Shown here piece after piece: positions 35,452-45,467 of a stretch of DNA of 64,000 nt. Under the pieces are notes generated by a model. It saw only the letters and a list, made by a program, of their open reading frames with translations. It had not been told where the DNA came from and made no database searches. The stretch comes from Anaerolineae bacterium (GTDB lineage Bacteria; Pseudomonadota; Alphaproteobacteria; DSM-16000; Inquilinaceae). The DNA lies in contig JANQQD010000325.1 in the NCBI GenBank assembly GCA_028285185.1, positions 1-64,000 on the forward strand, given 5' to 3'. A program made the translations under genes and the position numbers. Position 1 is the first letter of the stretch. Each line of letters begins with the position of its first letter.

Positions 35452-35826
35452 GGTTGGTCATCCCTGCTTGGTGTTCAATGCGACGTCGAGGCCGACCAGG
35501 CAGACCCCGTCGGCGGGTGAAATACTCTCATGCTGTGGGGAGCGCCACGATCCGCGAGCACGCGCGTGATATCAAGGCCTTTACGTGGCGTGCAGTGACG
35601 GCGCGCACACTTGGCTTGAAAAAGCGTCCTATCCGGCGTGCGCTGAGAGCATGGCTAGGATCTGGGGCGCATCACGTTTCCGGCCCGTCCTCGCGGTGTC
35701 CATCAGCCTCTTTCCCTTTCGGTTTCGAGGTGACGCGATGCCCCGCACCCCAACAATAGGCGTGCCGTCCCGCTTCTTCCCGCCCGGATGGCATCGAACG
35801 GGGGCGTCTCCTTCACAGGTTGGGTC
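35452..35826. other. Intergenic region before the orphan gene
   Basis: No gene, RNA or clear hairpin is supported here. It should contain the promoter of the minus-strand orphan gene and the 3' end of asd. Short open frames on the plus strand look like chance. Confidence 0.35.
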
Positions 35827-37423
<1,597 letters not shown>

Positions 37424-37813
37424 ATGGTTACCGCTCTCTACGCTGCAGTCTCGGGGCTGTTCCTGATCTTCCTGTCCGTCCGGGTCATTGGGCAGCGGCG
37501 TGCCCAAGATGTGTCCGTGGGCCATGCCGGCAGTCCTGATCTGGAACGCGCCATGCGGGTGCAGGCCAACTTCGCAGAATACACGCCGCTCGTTCTGGTG
37601 CTGTTGGCCTTGGCAGAGCTTCAGGGACTGCCGCCATGGGCGCTGCATGGACTGGGGCTCATCTTCCTGGCCGCGCGCATGCTGCACTTCCTCGGTTTCC
37701 GCAGCGTCGACGCACCCGGCCGCCTGCGGACCCTGGGGATGGCCCTCACGTTCGGCGTGATCGGCACACTGTCCGTTCTCTTGCCCGTCCAATGGCTGCT
37801 GTCGGCATCCTGA
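37424..37813 (+). CDS. MAPEG family membrane protein
   Basis: A 129-residue protein of four membrane helices. The MAPEG signature region reads RAMRVQANFAEYTPLVLVLL (about 39-58), followed by RMLHFLGFRS. The family includes membrane glutathione transferases and related enzymes, and bacterial members such as YecN are of unknown substrate. The frame is open upstream, but ATG at 37424 begins the first helix (VTALYAAVSGLFLIFL). No ribosome site is strong. Confidence 0.87.
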   Translation: MVTALYAAVSGLFLIFLSVRVIGQRRAQDVSVGHAGSPDLERAMRVQANFAEYTPLVLVLLALAELQGLPPWALHGLGLIFLAARMLHFLGFRSVDAPGRLRTLGMALTFGVIGTLSVLLPVQWLLSAS

Positions 37814-38159
37814 GGCGGGCGACGATGCTATGGGACCAGACAGCTAGTCCGCCTCAGCCAACGCCATGTGCCCTCGCGCCGAGGACCGCCCTGTTTCTAC
37901 AGGTGACGGCGATCTAGCCCCCGTTCAATCGGGTGCCTCTGACCTGCTCAACCTCCGGCGCGTTCCGAGGCCGGACCGCAATCGCCTCAGACAAACCAGA
38001 TAGGGCAACCCTCTCGTACCAGCCACAGTCGCGTTAGTGCCTGATTTCAAATGTAATTTCAGCATTGCCCACTGCAGGATCGTCGATTGCGCAGTGCAGC
38101 AAACAGCATCACGTGGACAGTATCCCCCTTCCGGGACGCCCAGCAGAGAGAGGTTCGTC
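37814..38159. other. Intergenic region before the MFS gene
   Basis: About 350 bases with no gene or repeat that I can support. The 3' part carries a GAGAGAGG ribosome site for the MFS gene at 38160 and probably its promoter. Confidence 0.35.
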
Positions 38160-39602
38160 ATGTTCCGACTGACCCCCGTCGACGAAGCGCGTCCGGGGGC
38201 TGCAGCCCCGCGCAGCGACACACTGCCCAACCGGTGGCTGGTCGTTCCGGGTGCAATCCTGATCCAGCTCAGCCTCGGCGCGATCTATGCGTGGTCGGTG
38301 TTCACGCCAGCGCTGGAAGCGGCCGGCTGGTCGAAGCTGGAAACGCAGATCGTCTTTGCCGTCGGGCTCGTCACCTTTGCTCTCGTGATGACGGTCGCGG
38401 GCCGGTTGCTGGAAAGCTGGGGACCGCGCAAGCTGGCCATCGCCGGCGGCCTGATCCTGGGCAGCGGCTATGCCTTGGCGGGCCTTTCCGGCGGCACCGA
38501 TTTCTGGGTCGTTTGCCTGGGCATCGGTCTAATCGGCGGCGCTGGCATCGGCCTCGGCTATGTCGTGCCTATCGCCGTCGGCATGCGCTGGTTTCCCGAC
38601 AGGAAGGGAATGATCACAGGCCTCGCCGTTGCCGGGTTCGGCTTCGGCGCCATGGGCTGGGTCAAGGCCGCCGGCGCTTGGGGCCATCTGATCGAGACAT
38701 ATTCGCTTGCCGGCACCTTTGTGCTCTACGGTCTGGCCTTCGCCGCGCTGATCATGCTCGGCAGCTTCTGGATGCGAATGCCGCCAAAGGGTTGGGCGCC
38801 TGCGGGGTTCCAGGCATCGGCCACGGCTGCGGCGAAGGGGCGGGAGAACTTCACCGTCGCCGAGATGCTGCGCACGCCGCAGTTCTACCTGGTGTTTCTC
38901 ACCTTCGCGGTCTGTGCCGGCGGCGGGTTGATGTCCATAGGCCTGATGAAGCTCTATCCTATGGAGGCGCTGCAGGCCTCCGGTTACGGCGTGGTAGAGG
39001 CAAGCGCAATCGCCGGCACGGCGATGGCCGTGTTCTTCAGCATCGCCAACGGCATCGGCCGCATTGCCTGGGGCTCGCTGAGCGACCGGATCGGACGGCG
39101 GCGGTCGGTCGTGATCATGGCCGGGACCCAGGCGGTCGTTCTGTTTACCTTCACTGCAATGGCCGGCAACGAATACCTGCTCTATCTCGGCGCCGCCCTA
39201 ATCGGCTTCAACTTCGGCGGCAACTTCGCCCTGTTCCCGACGCTGACGGCCGACTTGTTCGGCAACAAGCGGGTCGGCCAGAACTACCCATTCGTGTTCC
39301 TGGCCTATGGTGCCGGCGGCATCGCCGGCCCGGTTCTGGGCGGCATGCTTGGGGACATGGGCAACTTCCCGCAGGCTTTCGCGATCTGCGCCGTCGCCTG
39401 CCTGTTCGGCGCAGCCTGCACGGCCCTGATCCGCTATCCCGACCATGCCGAGGCGCACCGGCCGGCGAGCGTGCATGGCTTCCTGCACCAGTTGCATCTG
39501 GATCACCTGGAGGAGGTCGTGGAACACGCGCTGCATCCCGACCACTTCCGTCGTGTCGCATCCCGTCAGACGCAGGATCACGGCCATCGCGACGCCGCGT
39601 GA
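38160..39602 (+). CDS. MFS transporter, OFA (oxalate/formate antiporter-like) family, with His-rich tail
   Basis: A 480-residue protein with twelve helices. The OFA-type start (NRWLVVPGAILIQLSLGAIYAWSVF) and GRIAWGSLSDRIGRRR between halves identify the group, whose known member exchanges oxalate and formate. The last 40 or so residues are cytoplasmic and His-rich (HGFLHQLHLDHLEE, then HALHPDHF and DHGHRD). This tail could bind metal and is next to a metal ABC operon. GAGAGAGG precedes the ATG at 38160; the longer upstream frame is rejected because it lacks a start context. Confidence 0.85.
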   Translation: MFRLTPVDEARPGAAAPRSDTLPNRWLVVPGAILIQLSLGAIYAWSVFTPALEAAGWSKLETQIVFAVGLVTFALVMTVAGRLLESWGPRKLAIAGGLILGSGYALAGLSGGTDFWVVCLGIGLIGGAGIGLGYVVPIAVGMRWFPDRKGMITGLAVAGFGFGAMGWVKAAGAWGHLIETYSLAGTFVLYGLAFAALIMLGSFWMRMPPKGWAPAGFQASATAAAKGRENFTVAEMLRTPQFYLVFLTFAVCAGGGLMSIGLMKLYPMEALQASGYGVVEASAIAGTAMAVFFSIANGIGRIAWGSLSDRIGRRRSVVIMAGTQAVVLFTFTAMAGNEYLLYLGAALIGFNFGGNFALFPTLTADLFGNKRVGQNYPFVFLAYGAGGIAGPVLGGMLGDMGNFPQAFAICAVACLFGAACTALIRYPDHAEAHRPASVHGFLHQLHLDHLEEVVEHALHPDHFRRVASRQTQDHGHRDAA

Positions 39603-39613
39603 TCAGCTGCGAC

Positions 39614-39630
39614 CCGCATCGGCGATGCGG
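39614..39630 (+). terminator. Small hairpin after the MFS gene
   Basis: CCGCATC-GGC-GATGCGG forms a 7-bp stem 12 bases after the MFS stop. There is no T-run, so it is only a terminator-like hairpin. Confidence 0.45.
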
Positions 39631-39690
39631 CATGAATTGACAAACAGAGATTGAATTGCCAGCTTCCTTGGCAGGTAACCGCGCCGATTC

Positions 39691-39716
39691 TGCAAGACAT
39701 GTAGTTCATGCTTGCA
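39691..39716 (+). promoter_or_regulatory. Inverted repeat upstream of the metal ABC operon, likely operator
   Basis: TGCAAGACATG (39691-39701) and CATGCTTGCA (39707-39716) are complementary except for one extra A. They lie in a relatively A/T-rich stretch 25-50 bases before the binding-protein start. The TGCAA arms and position fit a metalloregulator site such as a Mur/Fur-family or MntR box, but no specific regulator can be assigned. Confidence 0.5.
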
Positions 39717-39740
39717 AATAAAAGCCAAGGAGCTTTCCAT

Positions 39741-40745
39741 ATGAACAGGTGTTCAATTCGTCACAATGCCGTGACCGTCCTGGCCGCGGCGATTGTACTT
39801 TCCGCACCTGCGGGCGCGGCCGCCGAAAACGCACCGATCAATGCCGTCGTCACGATAGGCATGATCGGCGACGTCGTCGCCAATGTCGGCGGGGACTGTG
39901 TCGCGGTCACACAGATCATGGGCGCTGGCGTCGACCCGCACCTCTACCAGGCCAGCGCACGCGACGTGCGGACGTTCCAAGAGGCGGACGTCATCTTCTT
40001 TTCCGGCTATTCGCTGGAGGGGCAGCTGGGCGACGTGCTGGACCGGTTTTCGGAAATCACGCCGACCGTCGCCGTCTCGCCGGCCTCGATCGATCCGGCC
40101 AACCTGATCACCGTGGCCGATGTCTACGGCATCGACCCGCATCTGTGGATGGATGTCAGCCTGTGGGCCGAGATCGCGCCAACCATCGCGAGCACGCTGA
40201 CTGAGATCAGACCGGGCTGCGCAGAGACGATCGAGGCGAATGGGGCTGCGTACGGCGAAGCCCTGGCGGCGCTGCACCCGTGGGTGGAGGGCAGCATCGC
40301 CACCATCCCGGAGGGCCAGCGCATGCTGGTGACCGCGCATGACGCCTTCGGCTATTATGGCCGCGCCTACGGCATCGAAGTGGTCGGCATCCAGGGCATC
40401 AGCACGGAATCGGAAGCCGGTGTTGCGGACATCCGGGAGATGGCCGATGTGGTGACCGACCGGGGCGTCCCGGCGGTGTTCATCGAAAGCACCATCAATC
40501 CGCGCACCGTCCAGGCCGTGATCGACGCGGCGCGCGAACGGGGGCATGAGGTGGAGATCGGCGGCGAGCTCTATTCCGACGCCATGGGCGATGACGGAAC
40601 GGCCGGCGGCACTTATATCGGCATGATTTACGAGAACACCGTCAGCATCGTCGAAGCCCTGGGGGGCACCCCGTTGCCGCTGCCCGCGGCATTGGCCGAC
40701 TGGGCGGAGCGCTGGGACGTCGCGACAGCGGTGGCAACCGAATGA
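39741..40745 (+). CDS. Metal ABC transporter solute-binding protein (cluster A-I, Mn/Fe/Zn)
   Basis: A 334-residue precursor with a signal peptide (about 1-27) and the TroA/ZnuA-like two-lobe fold. Metal ligands are visible as His in GVDPHLY and His in DPHLWMD. The third and fourth are probably the acidic residues in STESEAG and SDAMGDD. A His-His-Glu-Asp set would favour Mn or Fe over Zn. No His-rich loop typical of ZnuA is present. AAGGAG lies 8 bases before the ATG at 39741. It overlaps the ATPase gene by ATGA and starts the four-gene importer. Confidence 0.88.
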   Translation: MNRCSIRHNAVTVLAAAIVLSAPAGAAAENAPINAVVTIGMIGDVVANVGGDCVAVTQIMGAGVDPHLYQASARDVRTFQEADVIFFSGYSLEGQLGDVLDRFSEITPTVAVSPASIDPANLITVADVYGIDPHLWMDVSLWAEIAPTIASTLTEIRPGCAETIEANGAAYGEALAALHPWVEGSIATIPEGQRMLVTAHDAFGYYGRAYGIEVVGIQGISTESEAGVADIREMADVVTDRGVPAVFIESTINPRTVQAVIDAARERGHEVEIGGELYSDAMGDDGTAGGTYIGMIYENTVSIVEALGGTPLPLPAALADWAERWDVATAVATE

Positions 40746-41563
40746 CCCCACGTGGTGACATGGAGCTGCACGAGCCCGGCCTGGCCGTGCATGTGGAAGA
40801 CCTGACGGTCAGCTATCACGCCAAGCCGGTGTTATGGGATATCGATCTGGATATCCCACCCGGCGTGATGGCGGCCATCATCGGCCCCAACGGTGCGGGC
40901 AAGAGCACGCTGTTGAAGTCCATCCTGGGTATGGTGAAACCGACGGCAGGGCACATCATGCTGTTCGGCGCGCCCTATGCCAGGCAGCGCCGGCGCGTCG
41001 GCTATGTACCACAGCGCTCCAGCGTCGATTGGGACTTCCCGACAACGGCGCTGGACGTGACGGTCATGGGCCTTTACGGCCAGCTCGGCTGGCTGAAGCG
41101 GCCCCGAGCCGGCGACCGCGACAGGGCCATGGCGGCGCTCAACAAGGTCGGCATGGCGGATCTGGCCAACCGCCAGATCAGCCAGCTTTCCGGTGGCCAG
41201 CAGCAGCGCGTCTTCCTGGCCCGCGCGCTGGTGCAGGACGCCGATGTGTACTTTCTGGACGAGCCCATGGCCGGCGTCGACGCCACCACGGAGCGGTCGA
41301 TCGTGCGCCTGCTGCAGGGGTTGCGGGATGAGGGCAAGACCATCGTCGTCGTCCACCACGACCTGCAAACGGTGCGCAGCTATTTCGACTGGCTGTTCAT
41401 CCTGAACGTCCGGGCGATCGCGCAGGGGCCGGTGGCCGAGGTCTACACCGCCGCCAACCTGCACAAGGCCTACGGCGGTCAGATCGCGCTGTTGGACGCC
41501 TCCGCCCTCGCCCGGCCCGAGCCCATGACGGAAGACGCCGTTCCTTCGGCACGGCGCGCGTGA
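40742..41563 (+). CDS. Metal ABC transporter ATPase
   Basis: A 273-residue ATPase with Walker A GPNGAGKST, the metal-type Q-loop region VGYVPQRSSVDWDFP, signature LSGGQQQR, Walker B VYFLDEPMAGVD and the H-loop VVHHDL. The QRSSVDWDFP segment is characteristic of Mn/Zn/Fe (TroB/MntB-like) ATPases. The ATG overlaps the binding-protein stop by four bases, and its own stop overlaps the first permease gene. Confidence 0.92.
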   Translation: MTPRGDMELHEPGLAVHVEDLTVSYHAKPVLWDIDLDIPPGVMAAIIGPNGAGKSTLLKSILGMVKPTAGHIMLFGAPYARQRRRVGYVPQRSSVDWDFPTTALDVTVMGLYGQLGWLKRPRAGDRDRAMAALNKVGMADLANRQISQLSGGQQQRVFLARALVQDADVYFLDEPMAGVDATTERSIVRLLQGLRDEGKTIVVVHHDLQTVRSYFDWLFILNVRAIAQGPVAEVYTAANLHKAYGGQIALLDASALARPEPMTEDAVPSARRA

Positions 41564-42702
41564 TGGACGGACTGCTCGGCCTTCTGGGCGACTACACCAT
41601 CCGCAACGTCGCCGCTGGTGCCGCGCTGCTGGGGCTGATCAGCGGTGTCTTGGGCAGCTTTGCGGTGCTGCGCCGGCAGAGCCTGCTGGGCGATACGCTG
41701 TCGCACGCAGCGCTGCCGGGCATCTGCCTCGGCTTCATGATCGCGGGCACGCGCCATCTCGGCAGCATCCTGATCGGCGCGCTGGTGACGGGCGCGCTGG
41801 CGGCGCTGGCCATGCTGGCGCTGACGCGGTTGACACGGCTGAAGACCGATGCAGGCCTGGGCATCGCGCTCAGCGTGTTCTTCGCCATCGGCGTGGTGCT
41901 GCTGACCCACATCCAGGGCACCGGCAACGCTTCGCAGGGCGGGCTAGACAGCTTCCTGTTCGGTCAGGCGGCCTCGATCCTGCGCAGCGACCTGTGGGTT
42001 ATGGGCGGCATCACAGTCGTCGCCCTCACATTGGTTGCGGCCCTGTGGAAGGAGTTCAAGCTGGTCGCCTTCGACCCCGGCTTCGCCGCCTCCATCGGCC
42101 TGCCGGTTGTGGTGCTGGAGGTGGTGCTGACGGTGATGATCGCGCTCGCCGTCGTGGTCGGGCTGCAGATGGTCGGCGTGGTGCTGATGGCGGCGATGAT
42201 CATCGCGCCCGCCGTGGCGGCGCGGCAGTGGTGCCGGCGGCTGGAAAGCATGGTCGTGGTCGCGGCCGTGGTCGGCATCGCCTCGGGCGTGTTCGGCGCC
42301 GTTCTCAGCGCGCTGGCCCGCGGGCTGGCGACGGGCCCGCTGATCGTCCTCAGCGCCTCGGCGGTCGTGCTGGTCTCGCTGGCCATTGCGCCGGAGCGCG
42401 GGCTGTTGTGGGAGGCGCTGCAGCGCTGGCGCAACCGCCGGCAACTGCGCAGCCGCCAGCTCTTGACCACCATGCATGAGCTGTGCGAGCGCCACGACGA
42501 CCCCGGCTATCTGGCCGAACAGGGCATGGTCGATGCCATCTATGGCCTCAGCACGCGCCGCGCGCTGGCCGATCTTAGCCGCGACGGCCTGGTGGTGCGG
42601 ACCACGCATATGCCAGGCGAAGGCGTGCACTGGCGACTGACCGACAGCGGCCACGCCGAGGCCCGGCGTATCCTCGACCCCATGGCCCAGGGAGCGCCGT
42701 GA
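41563..42702 (+). CDS. Metal ABC transporter permease 1 with C-terminal winged-helix-like extension
   Basis: A 379-residue protein. Residues to about 285 form the ABC-3 family permease with eight or nine helices (LRRQSLLGDTLSHAALPG is the ATPase-contact motif). The remaining about 90 residues are soluble (LLTTMHELCERHDD, TRRALADLSRDGLVVRT, WRLTDSGHAEARRIL) and read as a winged helix with a helix, a recognition-like helix and a wing. Such a tail recalls the Chlamydia YtgCR permease-repressor fusion, though no DtxR metal domain is seen. TGATG overlap; GTG at 41560 is an alternative start. Confidence 0.87.
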   Translation: MDGLLGLLGDYTIRNVAAGAALLGLISGVLGSFAVLRRQSLLGDTLSHAALPGICLGFMIAGTRHLGSILIGALVTGALAALAMLALTRLTRLKTDAGLGIALSVFFAIGVVLLTHIQGTGNASQGGLDSFLFGQAASILRSDLWVMGGITVVALTLVAALWKEFKLVAFDPGFAASIGLPVVVLEVVLTVMIALAVVVGLQMVGVVLMAAMIIAPAVAARQWCRRLESMVVVAAVVGIASGVFGAVLSALARGLATGPLIVLSASAVVLVSLAIAPERGLLWEALQRWRNRRQLRSRQLLTTMHELCERHDDPGYLAEQGMVDAIYGLSTRRALADLSRDGLVVRTTHMPGEGVHWRLTDSGHAEARRILDPMAQGAP

Positions 42703-43850
42703 TGCTGGCGGCGCTGTTCGACAACATCGCGTTGATGATCATCGCCACCGGCGCGCTGGTCGGCATCGCGGCTTCGCTGGTCGGCACTTTTCTGGTGCTG
42801 CGCGGCAACAGCATGCTGACCGACGCCATCAGCCATTCCATCGTCTTCGGCATCGTCATGGTCTGGCTGTTGACGCACGAACAGGCGGGCCCGGTGCAGA
42901 TCGTGGGCGCAGCCCTGACCGGCCTCTTGACCGTGTTCCTGACCGAGCTTCTGGCCAACACAAGGCGTGTCGCGAACGACGCCGCCATCGGCCTCGTGTT
43001 CCCCGTGCTGTTCTCCATCGGCGTGCTCTTGCTGAACCTCTATGCCCGCGACGTGCATATCGACCAGCACACGGTGTTGTTGGGGGAGATCGGTTTCGTC
43101 TGGCTGGACACGGTCGATATCGGCCCCTACCGCGTGCCGCACTCGCTTGTGGTCATGGGCGCCATGACGCTGGTGAACCTCGCCTTCGTCACCCTGCTCT
43201 ACAAGGAACTGAAGCTGGCGACGTTCGACCGCGCCCTCGCCCACGCGCTGGGCTTCGCGCCGGGCCTGCTGTTCTATGCCTTGCTGGCGCTCACTAGCAG
43301 CACTGCCGTGGCCGCCTTCGATGCCGTCGGCGCCATCCTGTTCATCGCCTTCGCCATCGTGCCACCCGCGGCCGCCTATCTGTTGACCGACCGGCTGTCG
43401 CGGATGCTGGTCTATGGCTGCGTGATCGCCATCGCCTCAAGCGTCAGCGGGTGCTTCCTGGCGGTCGCCTGGGATGTGTCCATCGGCGGCATGATGGCGG
43501 TGATGACCGGCGTGTTTCTGGTGCTGGCGGTGCTGTTCGGCCCTCGCCATGGGCTGATTGCCCGCAGCCTGCGGCGCCGCGGCCAGCATGCGGCCAACGC
43601 TTGCCGCACGCTGGTGGTGCATCTCTACAATCACGAAGGCGAGCCCCGCCAGGCGGAGGAAAGCGTCACGCGCGCGCTCAGGGAGCATTTACTGTGGGAC
43701 GCCGTCGCAGTCCGGCGGGTAGTCTCCGACAGTCTCGAGCGGGGCTGGATCATGCGCGACGATGACATGCTGAGCCTGACGCCCGAGGGCCGCGCGGCAG
43801 CCCGCGAGATCCTGGAGCCATGGCGCCAGGATGTGGCCGACGCCGCGTGA
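42702..43850 (+). CDS. Metal ABC transporter permease 2 with C-terminal winged-helix-like extension
   Basis: A 382-residue ABC-3 permease, paralogous to permease 1 (LRGNSMLTDAISHSIVFG as contact motif). Helices run to about 290. Residues from about 295 to the end are a second soluble winged-helix-like tail (VTRALREHLLWDAVAVRRV, SDSLERGWIMRDDDMLSLT, PEGRAAAREIL). It is diverged from that of permease 1 but keeps the DGLV/GWIM and TPEGRAAA patterns. The start overlaps the previous stop (TGATG); GTG at 42699 is possible. With 41563 it should form a heterodimeric pore. Confidence 0.87.
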   Translation: MLAALFDNIALMIIATGALVGIAASLVGTFLVLRGNSMLTDAISHSIVFGIVMVWLLTHEQAGPVQIVGAALTGLLTVFLTELLANTRRVANDAAIGLVFPVLFSIGVLLLNLYARDVHIDQHTVLLGEIGFVWLDTVDIGPYRVPHSLVVMGAMTLVNLAFVTLLYKELKLATFDRALAHALGFAPGLLFYALLALTSSTAVAAFDAVGAILFIAFAIVPPAAAYLLTDRLSRMLVYGCVIAIASSVSGCFLAVAWDVSIGGMMAVMTGVFLVLAVLFGPRHGLIARSLRRRGQHAANACRTLVVHLYNHEGEPRQAEESVTRALREHLLWDAVAVRRVVSDSLERGWIMRDDDMLSLTPEGRAAAREILEPWRQDVADAA

Positions 43851-43883
43851 TCGATACGAAACGCCGAAGGGCAGCAGGGAACC

Positions 43884-44798
43884 ATGGGCGAGCAGGGATA
43901 CGGAGCAGTCGGCGTCATTGGCCTGGGATCGATGGGCCTGGGCATGGCGCAGTCACTGAAGCGCGCAGGCTTTGAGACAATCGGCTGCGATGTAAGCGCC
44001 GCCGCGCTGGAACGGTTCGCGGCCGAAGGCGGCGGCACGACGCAAGCCGCCGCAGAGCTGGGCCCGCAATGCGAGGCCATCGTCTCCGTCGTCATCAACG
44101 CCGCCCAGGTCGAAGCGATCCTGTTCGGCGCGGACGGCTTGGCCGCCGCCATGCGCCCCGGTGCCATCTTTCTTGCCTGCAGCACAGTCCCGCCGACCTT
44201 CGCCAAACAGACGGCCGATCGGCTGGCCGAGCGCGGCGTGCTCTATCTCGACGCCCCGATCAGCGGCGGCCAGGTGAAGGCGGCCGAAGGCGCCTTGACC
44301 ATCATGGCCTCGGGAAGCGAAGCCGCCTTCGCCAAGGCTGGCCCAGTGCTGGACGCGATGGCGGAAACGGTCTACCGCCTTGGCGACGAGGCCGGACAGG
44401 GCTCATCGGTGAAGATGATCAACCAACTCCTGGCCGGTGTGCACATCGCTGCGGCGTCAGAGGCCATGGCCTTCGGCATCAAGGTCGGCATCGACCCGGA
44501 GACCTTGTACGAGGTGATCTGCAAATCCGCCGGCTCGTCCTGGATGTTCCAGAACCGCGTGCCCCGGATCCTCACCGGCGACTATCACCGCCCGCAGAGC
44601 ACGGTGAACATCTTCACCAAAGACCTGGGCATCGTGCTGGACACCGCTCGGCAGCACAGCTTCCCCAGCCCGCTCGCCGCCACTGCCCACCAGCTCTTCA
44701 CGATGGCGGCGTCCGCCGGCATGGGCGGAGACGACGACAGCTCGGTGGCGCGGGTGTACGAGCGGCTGTCGGAGATTGAGTTGCCGGGGGACCACTAG
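43884..44798 (+). CDS. L-threonate dehydrogenase-like (3-hydroxyisobutyrate dehydrogenase family)
   Basis: A 304-residue beta-hydroxyacid dehydrogenase. The NAD motif VIGLGSMGLGMA is at about 11-22, the substrate motif DAPISGGQVKAAEGALTIMASG in the middle, and the catalytic Lys is in SVKMINQLLAG. The sequence is closest in feel to LtnD, which oxidises L-threonate or D-erythronate, with its GDDDSSVARVYE end. It starts 33 bases after the permease gene; there is no ltn kinase or aldolase nearby, so the substrate stays open. Confidence 0.85.
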   Translation: MGEQGYGAVGVIGLGSMGLGMAQSLKRAGFETIGCDVSAAALERFAAEGGGTTQAAAELGPQCEAIVSVVINAAQVEAILFGADGLAAAMRPGAIFLACSTVPPTFAKQTADRLAERGVLYLDAPISGGQVKAAEGALTIMASGSEAAFAKAGPVLDAMAETVYRLGDEAGQGSSVKMINQLLAGVHIAAASEAMAFGIKVGIDPETLYEVICKSAGSSWMFQNRVPRILTGDYHRPQSTVNIFTKDLGIVLDTARQHSFPSPLAATAHQLFTMAASAGMGGDDDSSVARVYERLSEIELPGDH

Positions 44799-45057
44799 CA
44801 GGCTGTTGAAGACATCTCGCAGGCAGCTCTGCGGATGGCTTCATCGCCGAGTTGACAGGCAAACGCGATCTCGATCGCTCCATCGCCGCTGCCGCCGTTC
44901 AACCCAAGGCTGGCCTGGCACCGGCGGCCAGGAACGTCGCCAGCGCGATCCGAACCCCAAACGATCACGAACGCGTGAACGCTGCATCCCTTTGCGGCTT
45001 GGCCTCCGTTGATCCTGGCGTGACACCGAAGTCGACCAACGCACCAGGAGACAAGAG

Positions 45058-45441
45058 ATGCCCAACAAGCTGATGTTGACCGGCAGCGCCGCCGACCTGG
45101 AGAACAGTTCCTCTGGCAACGACATGGTAGATTTTCTCGACCCCCCTCCAACAAACGCTTTGCCCACTGTTGATCAGGCCGGCAAGGAAGAGGGGGAGGT
45201 TGTCTCGTTGCTGACCGACGGTGACCTGTTCATGTTCGACGACGATGCCGAGAACACCGGCGAAAACGACGACGATGGCAGTGACGAAGAGATCGCATTC
45301 GATCTGGACACTTACCTGGACCTCGCGTTCTTCAACTCCATAGGCGCGGGCAACGTCATCGGTCACAATGACGATCTCGCCAATGAAGCCGTTGAACCCG
45401 TCTATCAGCCGGTGGATCCCGACATCCTTTTCATGATCTGA
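45058..45441 (+). CDS. Small highly acidic protein next to a glycosyltransferase
   Basis: A 127-residue protein with many Asp and Glu, few basic residues and no signal peptide (PNKLMLTGSAADLENSSSGN, then FMFDDDAENTGENDDD). It has a GAGNVIGHNDD segment and a hydrophobic end (DILFMI). A good AGGAG site lies 7 bases upstream. It is 26 bases before the GT4 gene, so the two are likely co-translated. The SGNDMVDF and GNVIGHNDD pieces are faintly like calcium-binding RTX-type repeats but do not repeat. No family is recognised. Confidence 0.72.
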   Translation: MPNKLMLTGSAADLENSSSGNDMVDFLDPPPTNALPTVDQAGKEEGEVVSLLTDGDLFMFDDDAENTGENDDDGSDEEIAFDLDTYLDLAFFNSIGAGNVIGHNDDLANEAVEPVYQPVDPDILFMI

Positions 45442-45467
45442 CGACCGCCTGCGCTGAGAGCATCACG

